The translations under genes and the position numbers were made by a program. From Colwellia sp. Arc7-635 (GTDB lineage: Bacteria > Pseudomonadota > Gammaproteobacteria > Enterobacterales > Alteromonadaceae): a DNA stretch of 64,000 nt. The notes under the pieces were generated by a model, which did not search any database, was not told where the DNA came from, and saw only the letters and a program-made list of their open reading frames with translations. This document shows, in pieces, positions 29,543 to 40,056 of the stretch. The DNA is taken from the NCBI RefSeq assembly GCF_003971255.1, contig NZ_CP034660.1, forward strand, positions 2,914,001-2,978,000. The letters are read 5' to 3'. The first letter of the stretch is position 1. Each line of letters opens with the position of its first letter.

Positions 29543-30190
29543 TTAGAAAGGCTCGATTTCACGCAACGCTTGTGATTTTTCATTTGGCGTTGCACCTACA
29601 TATAAGCGGCAAAACCTTACCGCTTTTGCAAAACTCGATGGGCCCATTTTTGCCAGTACCTGCCGTAAAAATCCTAAATCTAAATCGAAATTAAGACTGT
29701 AATGCTCAATTGCTTCATCAATACTTGGGTAACATACGCCATCAAAGCGAAACTCTCTGTTGCTTTCTTCATTATCTATTTCGATACCTGCTAGCACTAA
29801 AGGCCAACCACGAAAATTAACTCGATCTCTGGCCACTTCATACATAAACCATGCACTTTTTTGAAAGCCAGCAAAACTGCCATCTTCAAAGCCGGCATTG
29901 GCTAACTCATTTTGTGTCCAGTTAAGGCCTATCGCGAGATCTTTTCTGTACCTTTCAATTAGGTGTATCTTTACCTGCTTATCTACTTGCCAAATACTTC
30001 GAACCTCAGCCTTATGTGCTGCCCGTGAACATTCTAAACAACTAGGTAGGGTTATAGTCTCGTGCAGGCAATCGAAAACAAGATGTGCTGAATGAGGAAA
30101 AGTAAAAGAATGTCCTGCTGGCTCTGAGCAGAACCAACAGTGATGTCGATATTCAAACGGTACGTCGATATAAGTATTATTTATTTGCAT
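29543..30190 (-). CDS. Conserved hypothetical protein with N-terminal Cys pairs
   Basis: I do not recognise a named family. It has 215 residues, is soluble, and carries CWFCSEP near residue 19 and CLECSR near residue 53. This CxxC...CxxC arrangement could bind zinc, as in HNH- or rubredoxin-like folds. A His/Lys-rich stretch and an acidic middle follow. It is encoded just downstream of rhlE on the same strand, with a hairpin between them. Confidence 0.65.
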   Translation of the reverse strand: MQINNTYIDVPFEYRHHCWFCSEPAGHSFTFPHSAHLVFDCLHETITLPSCLECSRAAHKAEVRSIWQVDKQVKIHLIERYRKDLAIGLNWTQNELANAGFEDGSFAGFQKSAWFMYEVARDRVNFRGWPLVLAGIEIDNEESNREFRFDGVCYPSIDEAIEHYSLNFDLDLGFLRQVLAKMGPSSFAKAVRFCRLYVGATPNEKSQALREIEPF

Positions 30191-30219
30191 GAATATACGC
30201 TAAACGATTAAACGCTAAT

Positions 30220-30243
30220 GGTAAAGGTGTTTGCACCTTTACC
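30220..30243 (-). terminator. Hairpin between rhlE and downstream gene
   Basis: GGTAAAGGTG TTTG CACCTTTACC is a perfect 10-bp stem. A T-run is weak on the minus strand, so this may attenuate rather than terminate. Confidence 0.5.
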
Positions 30244-30262
30244 TAGTCAGCGAAATAGAGTG

Positions 30263-31606
30263 CTATTTACGTTTTTTATTAACCGGTTTAGCAACAGTTT
30301 TACTTTTTTGCGTTTTGGCTTTTGCTCGACGTTTAGCCGCCGGTGTTGCATCCGCTTTTTTACGTGCTAGTAACTGGTTTTTCTCTTGCGTTGCTTTATA
30401 GCGGCTTTTCTTTAAAGGCGCTTCTTCTTTATCATCATAGTGCGCTGGCAAAGGACGATCAAGCTCGTAACCAGGAACTATAATACGCTCAAATTTTCGC
30501 TCAATTAATGTTTCAATGTTATCAAGAAACTGCTCATCTTTAGGACTTACTAAAGATATTGCTGCTCCTGACTTACCTGCACGACCAGTACGGCCGATAC
30601 GGTGAACATAATCTTCAGCAAGAAATGGTAAGTGAAAGTTAACAACGTAAGGTAAATCAGCAATATCAAGTCCGCGGGCCGCTACATCAGTAGCAACAAG
30701 TACTCGAACGTCACCAGCAACAAATTGTTCAAGTGCTTTATTACGAGCGCCTTGTGTTTTATCACCGTGACATAAGGCTGTTTTTATACCGTCGAGTTTT
30801 AATTCTTTCGCTAATATATTGGCACTTTCTTTTGTACCAGCAAAAACCAATACCTGTTGCCAGTTGTTAACACCAATAAGCTCTGACAGCAGCTCTGCTT
30901 TACGTGTTTCAGACACCCAATACACAGATTGCTTAACTTTGCCTGAAGTAGAGTTTTGACGCGATACTTCAATTGTTTTCGGTGTTTTCAACACTTTCTT
31001 AGCCAATGTTTTCACTTTATTTGAAAATGTGGCAGAAAACATTAATGTTTGGTGTTTTGCTTTAATCATGGCAACAATACGTTCAATATCGTTATAAAAT
31101 CCCATATCAAGCATACGATCAGCTTCATCTAATACAAGATACTGTACTTGAGATAAATCTAGGTTACGTTGCTCAAGATGTTCGATTAAACGCCCTGGTG
31201 TTGCAACTAAAACATCGACACCACTTTTAAGCATTTTAGTTTGCGGTGGCATATTCACACCGCCAAAAATAACACCTGAGCGTAATGGTAAAAATTCACT
31301 ATAAGCTTTAACATTTTTTTCAACTTGAGCTGCAAGCTCACGTGTTGGTGTTAAAATAAGTGCTTTAATCGTGCTTGTTGTATCAAAACCATCAGCATTC
31401 GGTCTTACTTTTTTCGCTAAAGCATCAAGAATAGGTAAAGTAAAAGCAGCTGTTTTACCGGTACCTGTTTGAGCACTCGCTAATACATCAACGCCAGTAC
31501 GAATAACAGGAATGGCTTGTTGCTGAATCGGCGTTAAATTTTTATAACCGCATGCTTTTACCGCTTTTAATAAATTAGTCGATAAACCTATTGCATCCAC
31601 ACTCAT
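30263..31606 (-). CDS. rhlE: DEAD-box ATP-dependent RNA helicase RhlE
   Basis: An RNA helicase of about 447 residues. Motifs in order: Q motif GYKNLTPIQQQAIP, I ASAQTGTGKT, Ia PTRELAAQ, Ib TPGR, II VLDEADRMLDMGF, III SAT and VI HRIGRTGRAG. A Lys/Arg-rich C-terminal tail (last ~60 residues) is typical of the RhlE branch and binds RNA. A GTG one codon upstream (31607-31609) opens the frame, but ATG 31606 is more likely. Confidence 0.93.
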   Translation of the reverse strand: MSVDAIGLSTNLLKAVKACGYKNLTPIQQQAIPVIRTGVDVLASAQTGTGKTAAFTLPILDALAKKVRPNADGFDTTSTIKALILTPTRELAAQVEKNVKAYSEFLPLRSGVIFGGVNMPPQTKMLKSGVDVLVATPGRLIEHLEQRNLDLSQVQYLVLDEADRMLDMGFYNDIERIVAMIKAKHQTLMFSATFSNKVKTLAKKVLKTPKTIEVSRQNSTSGKVKQSVYWVSETRKAELLSELIGVNNWQQVLVFAGTKESANILAKELKLDGIKTALCHGDKTQGARNKALEQFVAGDVRVLVATDVAARGLDIADLPYVVNFHLPFLAEDYVHRIGRTGRAGKSGAAISLVSPKDEQFLDNIETLIERKFERIIVPGYELDRPLPAHYDDKEEAPLKKSRYKATQEKNQLLARKKADATPAAKRRAKAKTQKSKTVAKPVNKKRK

Positions 31607-31609
31607 CAC

Positions 31610-31959
31610 ATCACCATTTCTTCGTTATCGTAAACTACGCAACTGCCGAATAGCAGTACGTCAAAATATTAAGGCGCACAGTATAGCAGCTTTGCTATCA
31701 GTTGCTTGCATTAAATATGGCTAGCCAGTTGATTAGTACTTATGATAAAAAGCGGTCCCCATCAATAATTAAGTAGGTAGGGTTCCGCTAAATTTAGTTT
31801 TATCATTGTGGCCATGTAAACTAGAGAAAACATGGTAAATTTCATTGCATATAATAGATATGATTAATCTGGCAGTTAAACAAACTTGTTGGTCCTAGCG
31901 ATTTGATAATGACCTGCTATGTAACAAGTCATTTTCTGAGCAAGAGCGGCGCCATTAGA
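31610..31959. other. Intergenic region
   Basis: 350 bases between rhlE and the symporter stop. No ORF, hairpin or repeat that I can support. Confidence 0.35.
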
Positions 31960-33327
31960 CTAATCTTTTTGCCAAATGCCCTTAGTTAAGTTCAAACGCT
32001 GATGTTCTTGTTCATCCGGTTTATAAGTCGGCAGTTCACCTTTATCATGTTGCTGATGATAATCTTTAGTTATTTTAACTACCACTTTAGATAACATAAA
32101 CAATGCACTAACGTTAACTATGGTCATTAATCCAGTTGATAAATCGGCTAAAGCAATTACTTCAGGTAACGTTGCTACCGAGCCAAAAACTAACATCAAT
32201 AGGAAACCTATACGTAAAAACCATCGTCCTTGAAAATTATCCATTTTTAGATATTTCAAATTATTATCAGCATAAGCAAAATTTGCCACAATCGAGGTAA
32301 AAGCAAATAACAGTATCGCTACCGTAATAAAATCAGCTCCCCATGGCCCAACCTGATGGGCAAGCGCCTGTTGCGTCAGTTGGATCCCCTGTGCATCACT
32401 ACCGGTATCTTTAAAAAGTAAAATAAGAATAGCCGTACAAGAACATATCACAATCGTATCAAAAAACACGGCGACCATTTGAATATAACCTTGAGAAACC
32501 GGATGTGGAGGAAAGGGTTCCGCTGCAGCAGCAGCATTAGGTGCACTACCCATACCGGCTTCGTTAGAATACAAACCACGCTTAACGCCTTGCACTATAG
32601 CCGCACCAACTAACCCACTACCCGCTTCTTTCAAGCCAAATGCTGAGGCAAAGATATCATTAATTACCATTGGAACTTTTTCAATGTTTAACCAGATCAC
32701 AGTCAAACAAACAAGAATGTAAAGCAAGCCCATAAATGGCACAGTTAGTTCGGCAAAGCGGGCGATATTTTTTAATCCGCCCATTACTATAAATGCGGCC
32801 GCGAAAGTAATTGCCATACCAGTATACAAAGGGTTAAAGCCGTAGGAACCATTAAAAGCGCTCGTGATAGAATTTGCTTGTACGGCACTAAAAACAAAAC
32901 CATAGCCAAAAAACAAACATAATGAGAACGTCACCGCTAACTTTTTATTGTTTAAGCCCTTGCTCATATAATACGCGGGCCCACCGCGAAAATTACCATT
33001 GCTATCACGCTCTTTATAAAGTTGTCCTAAGGCACTTTCAGCGAATGCTGTTGCCATACCAAGTAAGGCAATGACCCACATCCAAAAAACAGCACCAGCA
33101 CCACCAAGAGAGATAGCAACGGCAACGCCCATTAAGTTACCGGTACCGACACGAGCAGCTAACGACGTGCACAAAGCTTGAAAAGAAGAAATGCCATGGG
33201 TTGAACTTTTACGACTAGATTTTAAAATGGTAAACATATGAAAAAAACGTCTAATTTGTAGACCTTTCAAGCGAATAGTAAACCAAACCCCACAAGCTGT
33301 TAGCAAATAAATTAATACACTGCCCAT
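31960..33327 (-). CDS. Sodium:alanine symporter (AGCS), 5' end displaced
   Basis: A 455-residue multi-helix transporter of the alanine/glycine:cation symporter family. It shows the family segments TSLAARVGTGNLMGVA, the loop AFAESALGQLYKERDSNGNFRGGPAYYM and RGLYSNEAGMGSAPNAAAA. In-frame ATG 33327 gives MGSVLIYL, but the first ~25 residues expected of the family are found in another frame (33395-33316; see separate entry). The gene probably carries a one-base deletion near 33316-33320. The truncated form might still insert, since it keeps most of the first helix. Confidence 0.85.
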   Translation of the reverse strand: MGSVLIYLLTACGVWFTIRLKGLQIRRFFHMFTILKSSRKSSTHGISSFQALCTSLAARVGTGNLMGVAVAISLGGAGAVFWMWVIALLGMATAFAESALGQLYKERDSNGNFRGGPAYYMSKGLNNKKLAVTFSLCLFFGYGFVFSAVQANSITSAFNGSYGFNPLYTGMAITFAAAFIVMGGLKNIARFAELTVPFMGLLYILVCLTVIWLNIEKVPMVINDIFASAFGLKEAGSGLVGAAIVQGVKRGLYSNEAGMGSAPNAAAAAEPFPPHPVSQGYIQMVAVFFDTIVICSCTAILILLFKDTGSDAQGIQLTQQALAHQVGPWGADFITVAILLFAFTSIVANFAYADNNLKYLKMDNFQGRWFLRIGFLLMLVFGSVATLPEVIALADLSTGLMTIVNVSALFMLSKVVVKITKDYHQQHDKGELPTYKPDEQEHQRLNLTKGIWQKD

Positions 33328-33395
33328 AAATAGCCGTTAATAGTTCCTACCCAAAGTTCAATAAAACTGGGCTCAATTACACTTGGTTCTACCAC
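33316..33395 (-). other. Out-of-frame N-terminal segment of the AGCS symporter
   Basis: From GTG 33395 (after CGGAGAA) the frame reads FIELWVGTINGYLWAV, the normal AGCS N-terminus, and then hits TAA at 33314. One extra base (for example GTGGTA for GTGTA at 33316-33320) would join it to the main frame and give WAVxLIYLL, as family members have. Confidence 0.65.
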
Positions 33396-33722
33396 GTTAT
33401 TCTCCGAAGGTTTAATACCGTAAATTTTCATTATCATTAACTGATAAATAGATGAGTTAGTTGGTATTTTGATTAGTATTAATTATTTTTAGCTCGACAG
33501 CTTAACAAAATACTATGCCTGATATGTAATTTTATTACCTTGAAAGTAAATAAAACGTCGACTAATTATTGCAGTGAACACGTCAGCGCTAATAACCTAG
33601 TGATGGTAAGGTTAAGGAAGTATTTAAAATATGTATGCGCTTTGCTAAAGAAAAAACAAAAAACGCCAATAATTATGATTATTGGCGTTTTACTTAATTT
33701 CAATAAATTTTAAGTGATTAAA
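33396..33722. other. Intergenic region with pntB terminator
   Basis: It contains the symporter leader on the right-to-left strand and the hairpin at 33660-33692. No ORF. Confidence 0.45.
33660..33692 (-). terminator. Rho-independent terminator of pntAB
   Basis: AACGCCAATAA..TTATTGGCGTT is a perfect 11-bp stem with T/A runs on both sides, about 30 bases past the pntB stop. Confidence 0.85.
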
Positions 33723-35126
33723 TTACAGTGCTTTAAATATTTGTTCTACCGAGTCCTTCGCATCGCCAAATAGCATTTGCGTATTATCTTTAAAGAACAA
33801 TGGATTTTGTACACCAGCATACCCCGTACTCATTGAGCGTTTAAACACAATAACATTTTTAGCATGCCAAACTTCCAACACCGGCATACCAGCAATAGGG
33901 CTTGTTGGGTCTTCTGCTGCGGCAGGATTAACCGTATCGTTTGCGCCAATCACCAACGCCACATCAGTTTCAGGGAAGTCATCATTGATTTCATCCATAC
34001 CCAAAACTATGTCATAAGGCACTTTAGCTTCAGCTAGCAGCACGTTCATGTGACCCGGCAGACGCCCAGCTACGGGATGAATAGCAAAACGTACATCAAT
34101 GCCTTTTGCCTTTAGTGCTTGGGTCATTTCATAAACCGGATACTGGGCTTGTGCCACCGCCATACCATAACCTGGTGTTATAATAACTGACTTTGCTGTT
34201 CGTAGCATATCAGCTACGGCATCTGCCGTTATTTCCACATGGTCGCCATAATCAGTATCAGAGTCGATGACGACATTCGTGCCGAACCCACCCGCAATAA
34301 CGCTGATAAAAGAGCGATTCATGGCCTTACACATGATGTAAGAAAGAATAGCGCCTGAGGACCCCACTAAAGCCCCTGTAACAATGAGCAAATCATTATT
34401 TAACATAAAACCTGCCGCTGCTGCTGCCCAACCTGAATAAGAGTTAAGCATAGAAACAACCACTGGCATGTCGGCACCGCCAATGGAAGCCACTAAATGC
34501 CAGCCAAAAACCAAAGCAATTAATGTCATTAAATATAGCGTGCTATCACCGCCACCTTGCTGAAGAAAAGTCACTAATAAAATCAACGAGATCACACCGG
34601 CAACTAAATTAAGTTTATGACGATGAGGTAGCATCAAAGCACCTGAGTTAATAATGCCACGCAACTTTCCAAACGCGACAATTGAGCCAGTAAAAGTGAC
34701 TGAGCCGATAAACACGCCAAGAAAAACTTCCACTAAATGAATATTAGTCGCCATTTGCTGACTATCTGTAAAATTGGCCATAACAGTATGGTCCATTTCA
34801 AAGTAGCTGTTAAAGCCAACTAACACCGCAGCTAAGCCAACAAAACTATGTAATATCGCAACAAGTTCGGGCATTTGTGTCATTTCAACTTTTTTTGCTA
34901 GTTGCAAACCTATCGTTGCACCTATCAGCATAGTCACTAAAATTATCCAAACATTGTCGACTCGGGGATCTGCAATGGTGGCAATAAGCGCTATTGCCAT
35001 ACCGACAATACCGTACCAATTACCCGTTTCAGCCGTTTGCTGTTTACTTAAACCGGATAAACTAAAAATGAACAATAACGCAGCGACAATATAAGCTGCA
35101 CTGATTAAACCTTGAGAAAATTCCAT
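33723..35126 (-). CDS. pntB: NAD(P) transhydrogenase subunit beta
   Basis: A 467-residue inner-membrane subunit of proton-translocating transhydrogenase. About eight helices (residues 1-260) precede the NADP-binding domain III, with [41 protein letters not shown] and [15 protein letters not shown]. Full length. It starts 11 bases after the pntA stop with AAGGGG. With PntA it makes NADPH from NADH using the proton gradient. Confidence 0.95.
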   Translation of the reverse strand: MEFSQGLISAAYIVAALLFIFSLSGLSKQQTAETGNWYGIVGMAIALIATIADPRVDNVWIILVTMLIGATIGLQLAKKVEMTQMPELVAILHSFVGLAAVLVGFNSYFEMDHTVMANFTDSQQMATNIHLVEVFLGVFIGSVTFTGSIVAFGKLRGIINSGALMLPHRHKLNLVAGVISLILLVTFLQQGGGDSTLYLMTLIALVFGWHLVASIGGADMPVVVSMLNSYSGWAAAAAGFMLNNDLLIVTGALVGSSGAILSYIMCKAMNRSFISVIAGGFGTNVVIDSDTDYGDHVEITADAVADMLRTAKSVIITPGYGMAVAQAQYPVYEMTQALKAKGIDVRFAIHPVAGRLPGHMNVLLAEAKVPYDIVLGMDEINDDFPETDVALVIGANDTVNPAAAEDPTSPIAGMPVLEVWHAKNVIVFKRSMSTGYAGVQNPLFFKDNTQMLFGDAKDSVEQIFKAL

Positions 35127-35137
35127 AACAGTGCCCC

Positions 35138-36676
35138 TTACTTTCTAAACATTTTTAACATACGTTTAGTGACAACAAAGCCACCAACAATGTTGATTGT
35201 GGCAATAAGTATTGCAACGCCCGCTAACAACTGTATTAAGGGGTTACTATTGCCCACTTGTAAAACAGCGCCAACAACAATGATACCGGAGATAGCATTT
35301 GTCACACTCATCAACGGTGTATGCAACGAGTGACTCACGTTCCACACCACGTTGTAACCAATAACGCAGGCTAAAACAAAAACAGTAAAATGGGAGAGAA
35401 AATCAGCCGGTGCAACACTGGCCACCCAAGCAAATAACAAGGCGCCTGCAGCCATGAAAATGTGTTTTTTACGCTGACTTACTGGCTCATTGGACTTAAC
35501 ATCAATTGCTTTAATAGGCTCAACTTTAGGTTGGGATGGCGCGGCACTGACTTGAATGGGCGGCGGTGGGAATGTAATGGTATTATCTTTTACAACCGTC
35601 ATATTACGAATAACAACATCGTCAAAATCTATTACTAGTGTGCCGTCTTTTTCTTTACATAACAGTTTTGCTAAGCTGACTAGGTTATTAGCATAGAGCT
35701 GAGAAGATTGGTTCGGTAAACGAGAAACCAAATCGGTATAACCTATTATTTTCACACCATTAACATTAACCACTTTGCCAGCTTGGGTTAGTTCACAATT
35801 ACCACCGCCAGCCGCAGCTAAATCTACAATAATACTACCGGTTTTCATTGATTGAACCATTGCGGTGGTTATCAGCTTAGGTGCTGGTTTCCCAGGGATC
35901 ATTGCGGTGGTAATAATAATATCGACATCTTTTGCTTGCTCGGCGAATAGCGCCATTTCAGCATCAATAAACGCCTTACTCATCTCTTTTGCATAACCAT
36001 CACCAGAACCAGTATCTTCAGGCTCTTCGTAATCAAGTTCAAGAAATTCGGCACCCATACTCTCTATTTGTTCTTTAACCTCGGGTCTAGTATCAAATGC
36101 GCGCACAATAGCGCCTAAACTACCCGCAGTGCCTATTGCCGCCAAACCGGCAACACCTGCGCCAATGATCATCACTTTAGCTGGAGGCATTTTACCCGCA
36201 GCGGTTATTTGCCCAGTTAAAAATCGACCAAAGTGATGAGTCGCTTCAATAACCGCACGATAGCCCGCAATATTACCCATAGAACTCAATGCATCCATTG
36301 ATTGGCTGCGGGTCATTCTTGGCACCATTTCCATTGCTAGCGTAGTAATGTTTTTATCTTTTAATGCCGTTAAAACATCCTCGTTCTGCGCTGGAGCGAT
36401 AAAACCAATCAGATAAGCCCCATCTTTCATGGCCGCTATTTCTTCAATAGTAGGTGGATTTACTTTAAAGATAATATCTGATTGCCAAACATTTTTTTTA
36501 GTGACTACGCTTGCACCAGCATCAACAAACTCGTTATCTGTAAAACTTGCTTTAGTGCCACAACCCTTTTGTACTTGCACCTCAAAACCTAGTTTGAGTA
36601 GTGCTGCGACTGCCGTTGGCGCGCTCGCAACTCGGTTTTCACCTGACAATGTTTCTTTGGGTATACCAATAATCAT
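35138..36676 (-). CDS. pntA: NAD(P) transhydrogenase subunit alpha
   Basis: The 512-residue alpha subunit. It has the alanine-dehydrogenase-like N-terminal half ([15 protein letters not shown]), the NAD-binding Rossmann motif [18 protein letters not shown] (about 172), a Pro-rich linker near 375-400 and C-terminal helices of domain II. All parts are fused in one chain, as in enteric and marine gammaproteobacteria. ATG 36676 follows AAAGGTG. It is co-transcribed with pntB. Confidence 0.95.
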   Translation of the reverse strand: MIIGIPKETLSGENRVASAPTAVAALLKLGFEVQVQKGCGTKASFTDNEFVDAGASVVTKKNVWQSDIIFKVNPPTIEEIAAMKDGAYLIGFIAPAQNEDVLTALKDKNITTLAMEMVPRMTRSQSMDALSSMGNIAGYRAVIEATHHFGRFLTGQITAAGKMPPAKVMIIGAGVAGLAAIGTAGSLGAIVRAFDTRPEVKEQIESMGAEFLELDYEEPEDTGSGDGYAKEMSKAFIDAEMALFAEQAKDVDIIITTAMIPGKPAPKLITTAMVQSMKTGSIIVDLAAAGGGNCELTQAGKVVNVNGVKIIGYTDLVSRLPNQSSQLYANNLVSLAKLLCKEKDGTLVIDFDDVVIRNMTVVKDNTITFPPPPIQVSAAPSQPKVEPIKAIDVKSNEPVSQRKKHIFMAAGALLFAWVASVAPADFLSHFTVFVLACVIGYNVVWNVSHSLHTPLMSVTNAISGIIVVGAVLQVGNSNPLIQLLAGVAILIATINIVGGFVVTKRMLKMFRK

Positions 36677-36966
36677 AAATCACCTTTATTTCATCATAAA
36701 AAACACCGGTTACAAGTAGGATAAATAGTTTGTTTTCTTGTTTTTACTTGCCCGACATTTCATTCAATTGAATATTCAAATTATAATTAATTAGATTAAT
36801 TAGACTAATGTTTTACCATTGTTCGTTCAATTTTCATACATCAAGCTTATCTATTTTCGCTATAAGCTAGCAGATATAACTTTATTACTTATAGCCCAAA
36901 GGTCTAGTTTGCTCTACAGCGAGAATAGATTAATATATTGAAATACATGCTAATAAGGATAAAAAA

Positions 36967-37491
36967 ATGATTTATCGGCTCGCTAACCTAGTACCAAATT
37001 TAACTGACAGCAACTTTATCGCTCCTAATGCCACACTCATTGGCGATGTAGTTTTAGGTGAACATGCCAGCGTTTGGTTTAATGTTGTTATCCGTGCTGA
37101 TATGGAAACAGTCACCATCGGTGAAAATACCAATATTCAAGATGGCTCTATTTTGCATGTTGATACTGGTTTCCCTATGACTATCGGGCGTGATGTCACC
37201 GTTGGTCATAAAGTTATGTTGCATGGCTGCACCATTGGTGACAACACTTTAGTTGGCATGAATGCGGTAGTATTAAATGGCGCTAACATTGGCAAAAATT
37301 GTTTGATCGGTGCCAATAGTTTAGTCACTGAAAATATGCAAGTACCTGATGGACATTTGGTTTTAGGCTCGCCAGCCAAAGTCGTTAAAGCCCTTGATGA
37401 CGCAACTCGAGCAATGTTCACCAAATCTGCTATGCACTATGTAGAAAACGGCAAGCGCTATTTAGCGGACTTAGAGCCCATTGATTCATAA
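36967..37491 (+). CDS. Gamma-carbonic anhydrase-like hexapeptide protein (YrdA family)
   Basis: A 174-residue left-handed beta-helix protein with repeated hexapeptides, for example ATLIGDVVLGEHASVW and GCTIGDNTLVGMNAVV. Putative metal-binding His residues occur in ILHVD, VGHKVMLHG. It is the size and type of YrdA/PaaY-like gamma-CA proteins. Carbonic anhydrase activity varies in this group, so a catalytic role is possible but unproven. ATG follows AAGGAT. It is a single gene with its own terminator. Confidence 0.88.
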   Translation: MIYRLANLVPNLTDSNFIAPNATLIGDVVLGEHASVWFNVVIRADMETVTIGENTNIQDGSILHVDTGFPMTIGRDVTVGHKVMLHGCTIGDNTLVGMNAVVLNGANIGKNCLIGANSLVTENMQVPDGHLVLGSPAKVVKALDDATRAMFTKSAMHYVENGKRYLADLEPIDS

Positions 37492-37862
37492 TAACGTTCA
37501 TAATTTAAGAGCTGAATTTTCAGCTCTTTTTCATTACAGGCGAAGTTAGTTTCCCCTGTCTTAAAAATAGATTTAGACACTAAAGATCAAAAATATCGTT
37601 ATAATTAAACATCAATAAATTTAACACCTGTATTTTTATTTTTGCTTAGCGCCTCACCTTAAATTTTCTTGTTTTAATTTCACATGTAAAACCGCTCGAA
37701 TTTTATTTCTCTAAACAAGGTCTATCTATTTAAGCTTTATTATTAAGCCAAATAACCAGTGTAGGATAGATAAGAAATACATTCATATACATACGCTTGT
37801 CATCTTTGCTATCCGCATACATTTTTTTGCTTACTAAAATAAAATTATTACCGAGGGTTAAT
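37492..37862. other. Intergenic region
   Basis: After the terminator hairpin, about 330 AT-rich bases with no supported gene. An open frame from 37797 extends the following small gene, but its upstream part is not protein-like. Confidence 0.4.
37507..37531 (+). terminator. Rho-independent terminator
   Basis: AAGAGCTGAA..TTCAGCTCTT followed by a T-run, 15 bases beyond the YrdA-like gene. Confidence 0.85.
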
Positions 37863-38168
37863 ATGTGTAGTACACCTAGACCAAGAACTAAAGTGGCAGG
37901 AAAAAGTGCCTCAAGCGCGAGCTTCTTATCAAGCATGTCAACAGAAAGTAGACGTCGTTTTACTGAGCAAGCGAATATTGCTCAAGTGCGACGAGATAAA
38001 ATTAACTTAGCGAAAATCAATCAAAAAAATGCCGAAAAAACATCAGTAAAGATGAAAAGTAAAGTGACTAAAGTAAAAGCATCAAAGCCTTTAGCTTATT
38101 GGTTACTAACCGCCAGTCTAAGTGAGATAACTAAAAAACTATTTTTGAATAAACCTAAAGTTAGTTAA
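37863..38168 (+). CDS. Small basic protein of unknown function
   Basis: A 101-residue protein starting at ATG 37863 (GAGGG upstream; the frame is open from 37797). It is strongly basic, rich in Lys, Arg and Ser (PRPRTKVAGKSASS, ESRRRFTEQAN), with a hydrophobic patch near the C-terminus (PLAYWLLTASLSEI). It could bind nucleic acid or membrane. No family is recognised. It is convergent with the GGDEF-EAL gene. Confidence 0.5.
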   Translation: MCSTPRPRTKVAGKSASSASFLSSMSTESRRRFTEQANIAQVRRDKINLAKINQKNAEKTSVKMKSKVTKVKASKPLAYWLLTASLSEITKKLFLNKPKVS

Positions 38169-38220
38169 TCGTTGAAAATAAATAAAGTAAGAAGTATACC
38201 CATCCGCAGAGTAATATTTA

Positions 38221-40035
38221 TCATGACATTAATAAGGCTATAAAGTCATCAAATGGTATAGGTTTACTAAAGTAAAAGCCTTGGTAGTTATAACACCCTA
38301 GTGCTTTCAAGCATTGTAATTCTGCTTTTGTTTCTACGCCCTCGGCAAGTACTTTCATATTAAGTGTTTCGGCTAAACTAATGATCATGCGAGCAATCGC
38401 AGCACTATCCTTACTTTTATCTATATTGGTCACAAAGGAGCGATCTATTTTTAATACACTTGCAGGAATACGTTGCAAATAGGTGAGTGAAGAATACCCG
38501 GTACCAAAATCATCAATGGCACAATCAACATGCTTTGCTTTTAGGTTATGTAGTAACTTAATAGAATCTTCAATATTTTCCACCAATAAACTTTCTGTTA
38601 ACTCCAATGTTAAATGGCTTGGACAAATATTATTCTTGTCGATTGTGCTCAACACTAAATGTTGAAAATCTGCTTGAATTAACTGCTTGGCACTGACATT
38701 AATCGCTATATTTTTAAAGTTTGCTGGTAAGGACTTTTGTTCTAATTTATAAATATCTCGACAGGCTTGCTCCAACACCCACTGACCTATAACTAAGATC
38801 AAATCACTTTCCTCAGCTATCGGTATGTAAACAGCAGGTGACTCCATACCACGAGTTGGATGTTGCCAACGTAACAAGGCTTCAGCACCAACAATATCTC
38901 CTTGATAGTTATACTGCGCTTGGTAATAAAGTTTAAAGTCATCATTACTTATCGCTTGTTTCATTTCTTCAACATAAGCTAAACGCTCGGTAATTTTATC
39001 TGACATGCTCGTATGGTATTTTAGGCCATGCAAAGTTTTGGCATTTTTTGCTTCATACATCGCAATATCGGCAAACTTAATAATATTATTTACCTTGTTG
39101 CTTTGTTCTGGAAACACCGCATAACCCATACTGCAATTTAATTTGTATGAACCGTTGTCGATATCAAAAGGAGCGCACAAAAGCTGATTAATTTCAGCTA
39201 TGGTGTTATCAATCATTTCAGGATGATTTTTTGAGAGTTTTTTAATCAGTAAAATAAATTCATCACCACCAAAGCGAGCAACATCAATATTTTCACTACT
39301 TAAGCTTTGTAACCGCTTAGCTAATGATAGTAATATTTGATCACCCACAGCATGCCCCATCGCATCGTTAATTGGTTTAAAGCGATTCAAATCAATAAAT
39401 ATTACACAACCACAATGTTGCTCTGCAATTGCGTCAGCAATAGCACTTTCTAATAAGGTATTTAAATGTTGACGATTAAATATGGTCGTTAAGCCATCGC
39501 GTTGGGCTTGAAACACAACTGTTTCCTCAGCCTTCTGCCTTGAATCAACTTCTTTAACCAGAGAGTCGTGCACAATAGAGGTGTAATAACTAATGGCTAA
39601 TTTTTGCAAAATAGGCGCCAGTGCTCTTTGTATAGATTCTTCTATAATATAATGAGTTTCAAAAATTAGAAGTCCGTGCTGAGGAATAATGAAGCCAAAT
39701 AAATAGTGAGAATTTTCACATTGAAATGAGTGATTTCTTTGTTGTCCATCCAATGCTTTTACAAAACGCATTAATACGTCATTATTTGACCAGGGTAGGC
39801 CTCGCTTCATTTTTGGGATACTTAATAAATGTTGATAATAGGCACTTTGCTGAATGGTTAATTTGATTGGTAAGCCATCATCGTCACAATAAGTATAAAT
39901 ATGAGCGCTTGTTAAATTTAGCCGGTTAAAACAGACCTTTAAAAAAACCTTTAGCATTGCTTTAAGATCAAGTTTATTACCAATGGCCATGGCAAGTTCA
40001 TGTTGTAGCGAAACAATAAATAGTGCGTTGTTCAT
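38221..40035 (-). CDS. GGDEF-EAL c-di-GMP protein, cytoplasmic
   Basis: 604 residues. A GAF-like N-terminus (1-170) precedes a GGDEF domain with DGLTTIFNRQHLN, DLNRFKPINDAMGH and an intact RFGGDEF, but no RxxD inhibitory site. The EAL domain has AEALLRW, NVSAKQL, ELTESLL, DDFGTGYSSL, KIDRSFV and AEGVET, so phosphodiesterase residues look complete. Either activity is possible. It lies 21 bases after the FIST gene on the same strand and probably reads its signal. Confidence 0.9.
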   Translation of the reverse strand: MNNALFIVSLQHELAMAIGNKLDLKAMLKVFLKVCFNRLNLTSAHIYTYCDDDGLPIKLTIQQSAYYQHLLSIPKMKRGLPWSNNDVLMRFVKALDGQQRNHSFQCENSHYLFGFIIPQHGLLIFETHYIIEESIQRALAPILQKLAISYYTSIVHDSLVKEVDSRQKAEETVVFQAQRDGLTTIFNRQHLNTLLESAIADAIAEQHCGCVIFIDLNRFKPINDAMGHAVGDQILLSLAKRLQSLSSENIDVARFGGDEFILLIKKLSKNHPEMIDNTIAEINQLLCAPFDIDNGSYKLNCSMGYAVFPEQSNKVNNIIKFADIAMYEAKNAKTLHGLKYHTSMSDKITERLAYVEEMKQAISNDDFKLYYQAQYNYQGDIVGAEALLRWQHPTRGMESPAVYIPIAEESDLILVIGQWVLEQACRDIYKLEQKSLPANFKNIAINVSAKQLIQADFQHLVLSTIDKNNICPSHLTLELTESLLVENIEDSIKLLHNLKAKHVDCAIDDFGTGYSSLTYLQRIPASVLKIDRSFVTNIDKSKDSAAIARMIISLAETLNMKVLAEGVETKAELQCLKALGCYNYQGFYFSKPIPFDDFIALLMS

Positions 40036-40056
40036 TATCTTCCTTGATTTAAAAAG

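Noticed and set aside
33425-33445. Fur box before the AGCS symporter
   Set aside because: TAATGATAATGAAAAT on the minus strand resembles a half site, but the gene is not an iron gene and the match is short in AT-rich DNA.
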